From: Allobrachymonas sp.
GTDB taxonomy: Bacteria > Pseudomonadota > Gammaproteobacteria > Burkholderiales > Burkholderiaceae
DNA: 7,005 bases
Reading direction: 5' to 3'
Assembly (NCBI GenBank): GCA_030529305.1
Contig: JAUMXD010000075.1
Location: 1-7,005 of the forward strand
The position numbers were made by a program, and so were the translations under genes. Of this stretch, positions 6,966-7,005 are shown one piece after another. Each line of letters starts with the position of its first letter. Position 1 is the first letter of the stretch. The notes beneath the pieces are model-generated. The model did no database searches and had not been told where the DNA came from. It worked only from the letters and a program-made list of their open reading frames with translations.

Positions 6966-6969
6966 ACCT

Positions 6970-7005
6970 ATGTTGCTCACGGAAAGAGAGCTTGAAAAGC
7001 TGGTC
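6970..7005 (+). CDS. Start of a gene resembling urease gamma subunit (UreA), 3' truncated by window edge
   Basis: Only 12 codons are present: MLLTERELEKLV. The pattern Leu-Thr-x-Arg-Glu-x-Glu-Lys-Leu near the N-terminus is characteristic of UreA, the small subunit of nickel urease, which hydrolyses urea to ammonia and carbamate in the cytoplasm and is usually followed by ureB and ureC. Pro is more usual than Glu at the fifth position. An excellent Shine-Dalgarno and a plausible promoter show that a real gene starts here. Codon use is less GC-biased than in the genes to the left (for example TTG, AGA, CTT), in line with the AT-rich leader. Twelve residues are too few to exclude another family, so the name is tentative while the presence of a gene is confident. 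Confidence 0.55.
   Translation, partial: MLLTERELEKLV

Larger units (their letters stand above)
6541..6969 (+). promoter_or_regulatory. AT-rich leader region upstream of the urease-like gene
   Basis: Bases 6541-6960 contain 146 G+C of 420 (about 35%), against 38 of 60 in a sample of the phoH gene. The densest part, 6631-6680, is nearly all A and T and could act as an UP element or as a target for H-NS-like (MvaT/Bv3F) silencers. It also has AGAAG-GGT-CTTCT at 6771-6783, which could be a small operator. No sigma54-type TGGCAC/TTGC promoter was found. The composition suggests either a transferred segment or a strongly regulated promoter region. Confidence 0.6.

Noticed and set aside
1..7005. 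CRISPR arrays, tRNA or rRNA genes, insertion sequences, toxin-antitoxin or defence genes
   Set aside because: No regularly spaced 25-40 bp repeats, no tRNA arm signatures, no transposase motifs or paired terminal inverted repeats were seen; the window is mostly ordinary chromosomal genes.

Overview
The window looks like a piece of a GC-rich betaproteobacterial chromosome, most likely Burkholderiales/Comamonadaceae. This rests on the family-typical N-termini of the PhoH-like ATPase and the electron-transfer-flavoprotein dehydrogenase, and on the general codon use. It is an inference from remembered protein families, not from a database search.

Layout, left to right. The first 142 bases are the 5' end of ruvA on the minus strand, cut by the window edge. 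A 162-bp divergent intergenic region separates it from a plus-strand pair: a PhoH/YbeZ-type ATPase (305-1261), then an RsuA/RluF-type rRNA pseudouridine synthase (1258-2763). The pair shares a 4-base ATGA overlap, and the synthase carries a roughly 245-residue disordered N-terminal extension. After a 240-bp spacer comes a single lipoprotein with a 2-keto-4-pentenoate hydratase (MhpD)-like fold (3004-3951). A 390-bp gene-free stretch (3952-4341) with small repeats and a hairpin leads to the convergent minus-strand gene for ETF-ubiquinone oxidoreductase (4342-6033).

Upstream of that gene, about 930 bp contain no convincing gene. The first 500 bp are GC-rich and hold several palindromes. The last 420 bp (6541-6960) fall to about 35% G+C (146 G+C of 420 counted), beginning at a terminator-like hairpin. 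This AT-rich stretch ends in a sigma70-like promoter, a strong Shine-Dalgarno and the first 12 codons of a gene resembling urease gamma subunit (ureA), cut by the right edge.

Working together: PhoH/YbeZ and the pseudouridine synthase both belong to families linked to ribosomal RNA maturation, so their overlap makes sense as a ribosome-biogenesis operon. RuvA (recombination), the lipoprotein and ETF-QO (feeding electrons from beta-oxidation and amino-acid catabolism into ubiquinone) appear to be independent housekeeping units. The right edge looks like the entry to a separately regulated, possibly acquired urease locus. I found no mobile element, CRISPR array, tRNA or rRNA. The most notable points are the altered metal-site residue in the lipoprotein, the long extension on the pseudouridine synthase, and the AT-rich urease leader with a hairpin over its ribosome-binding site.
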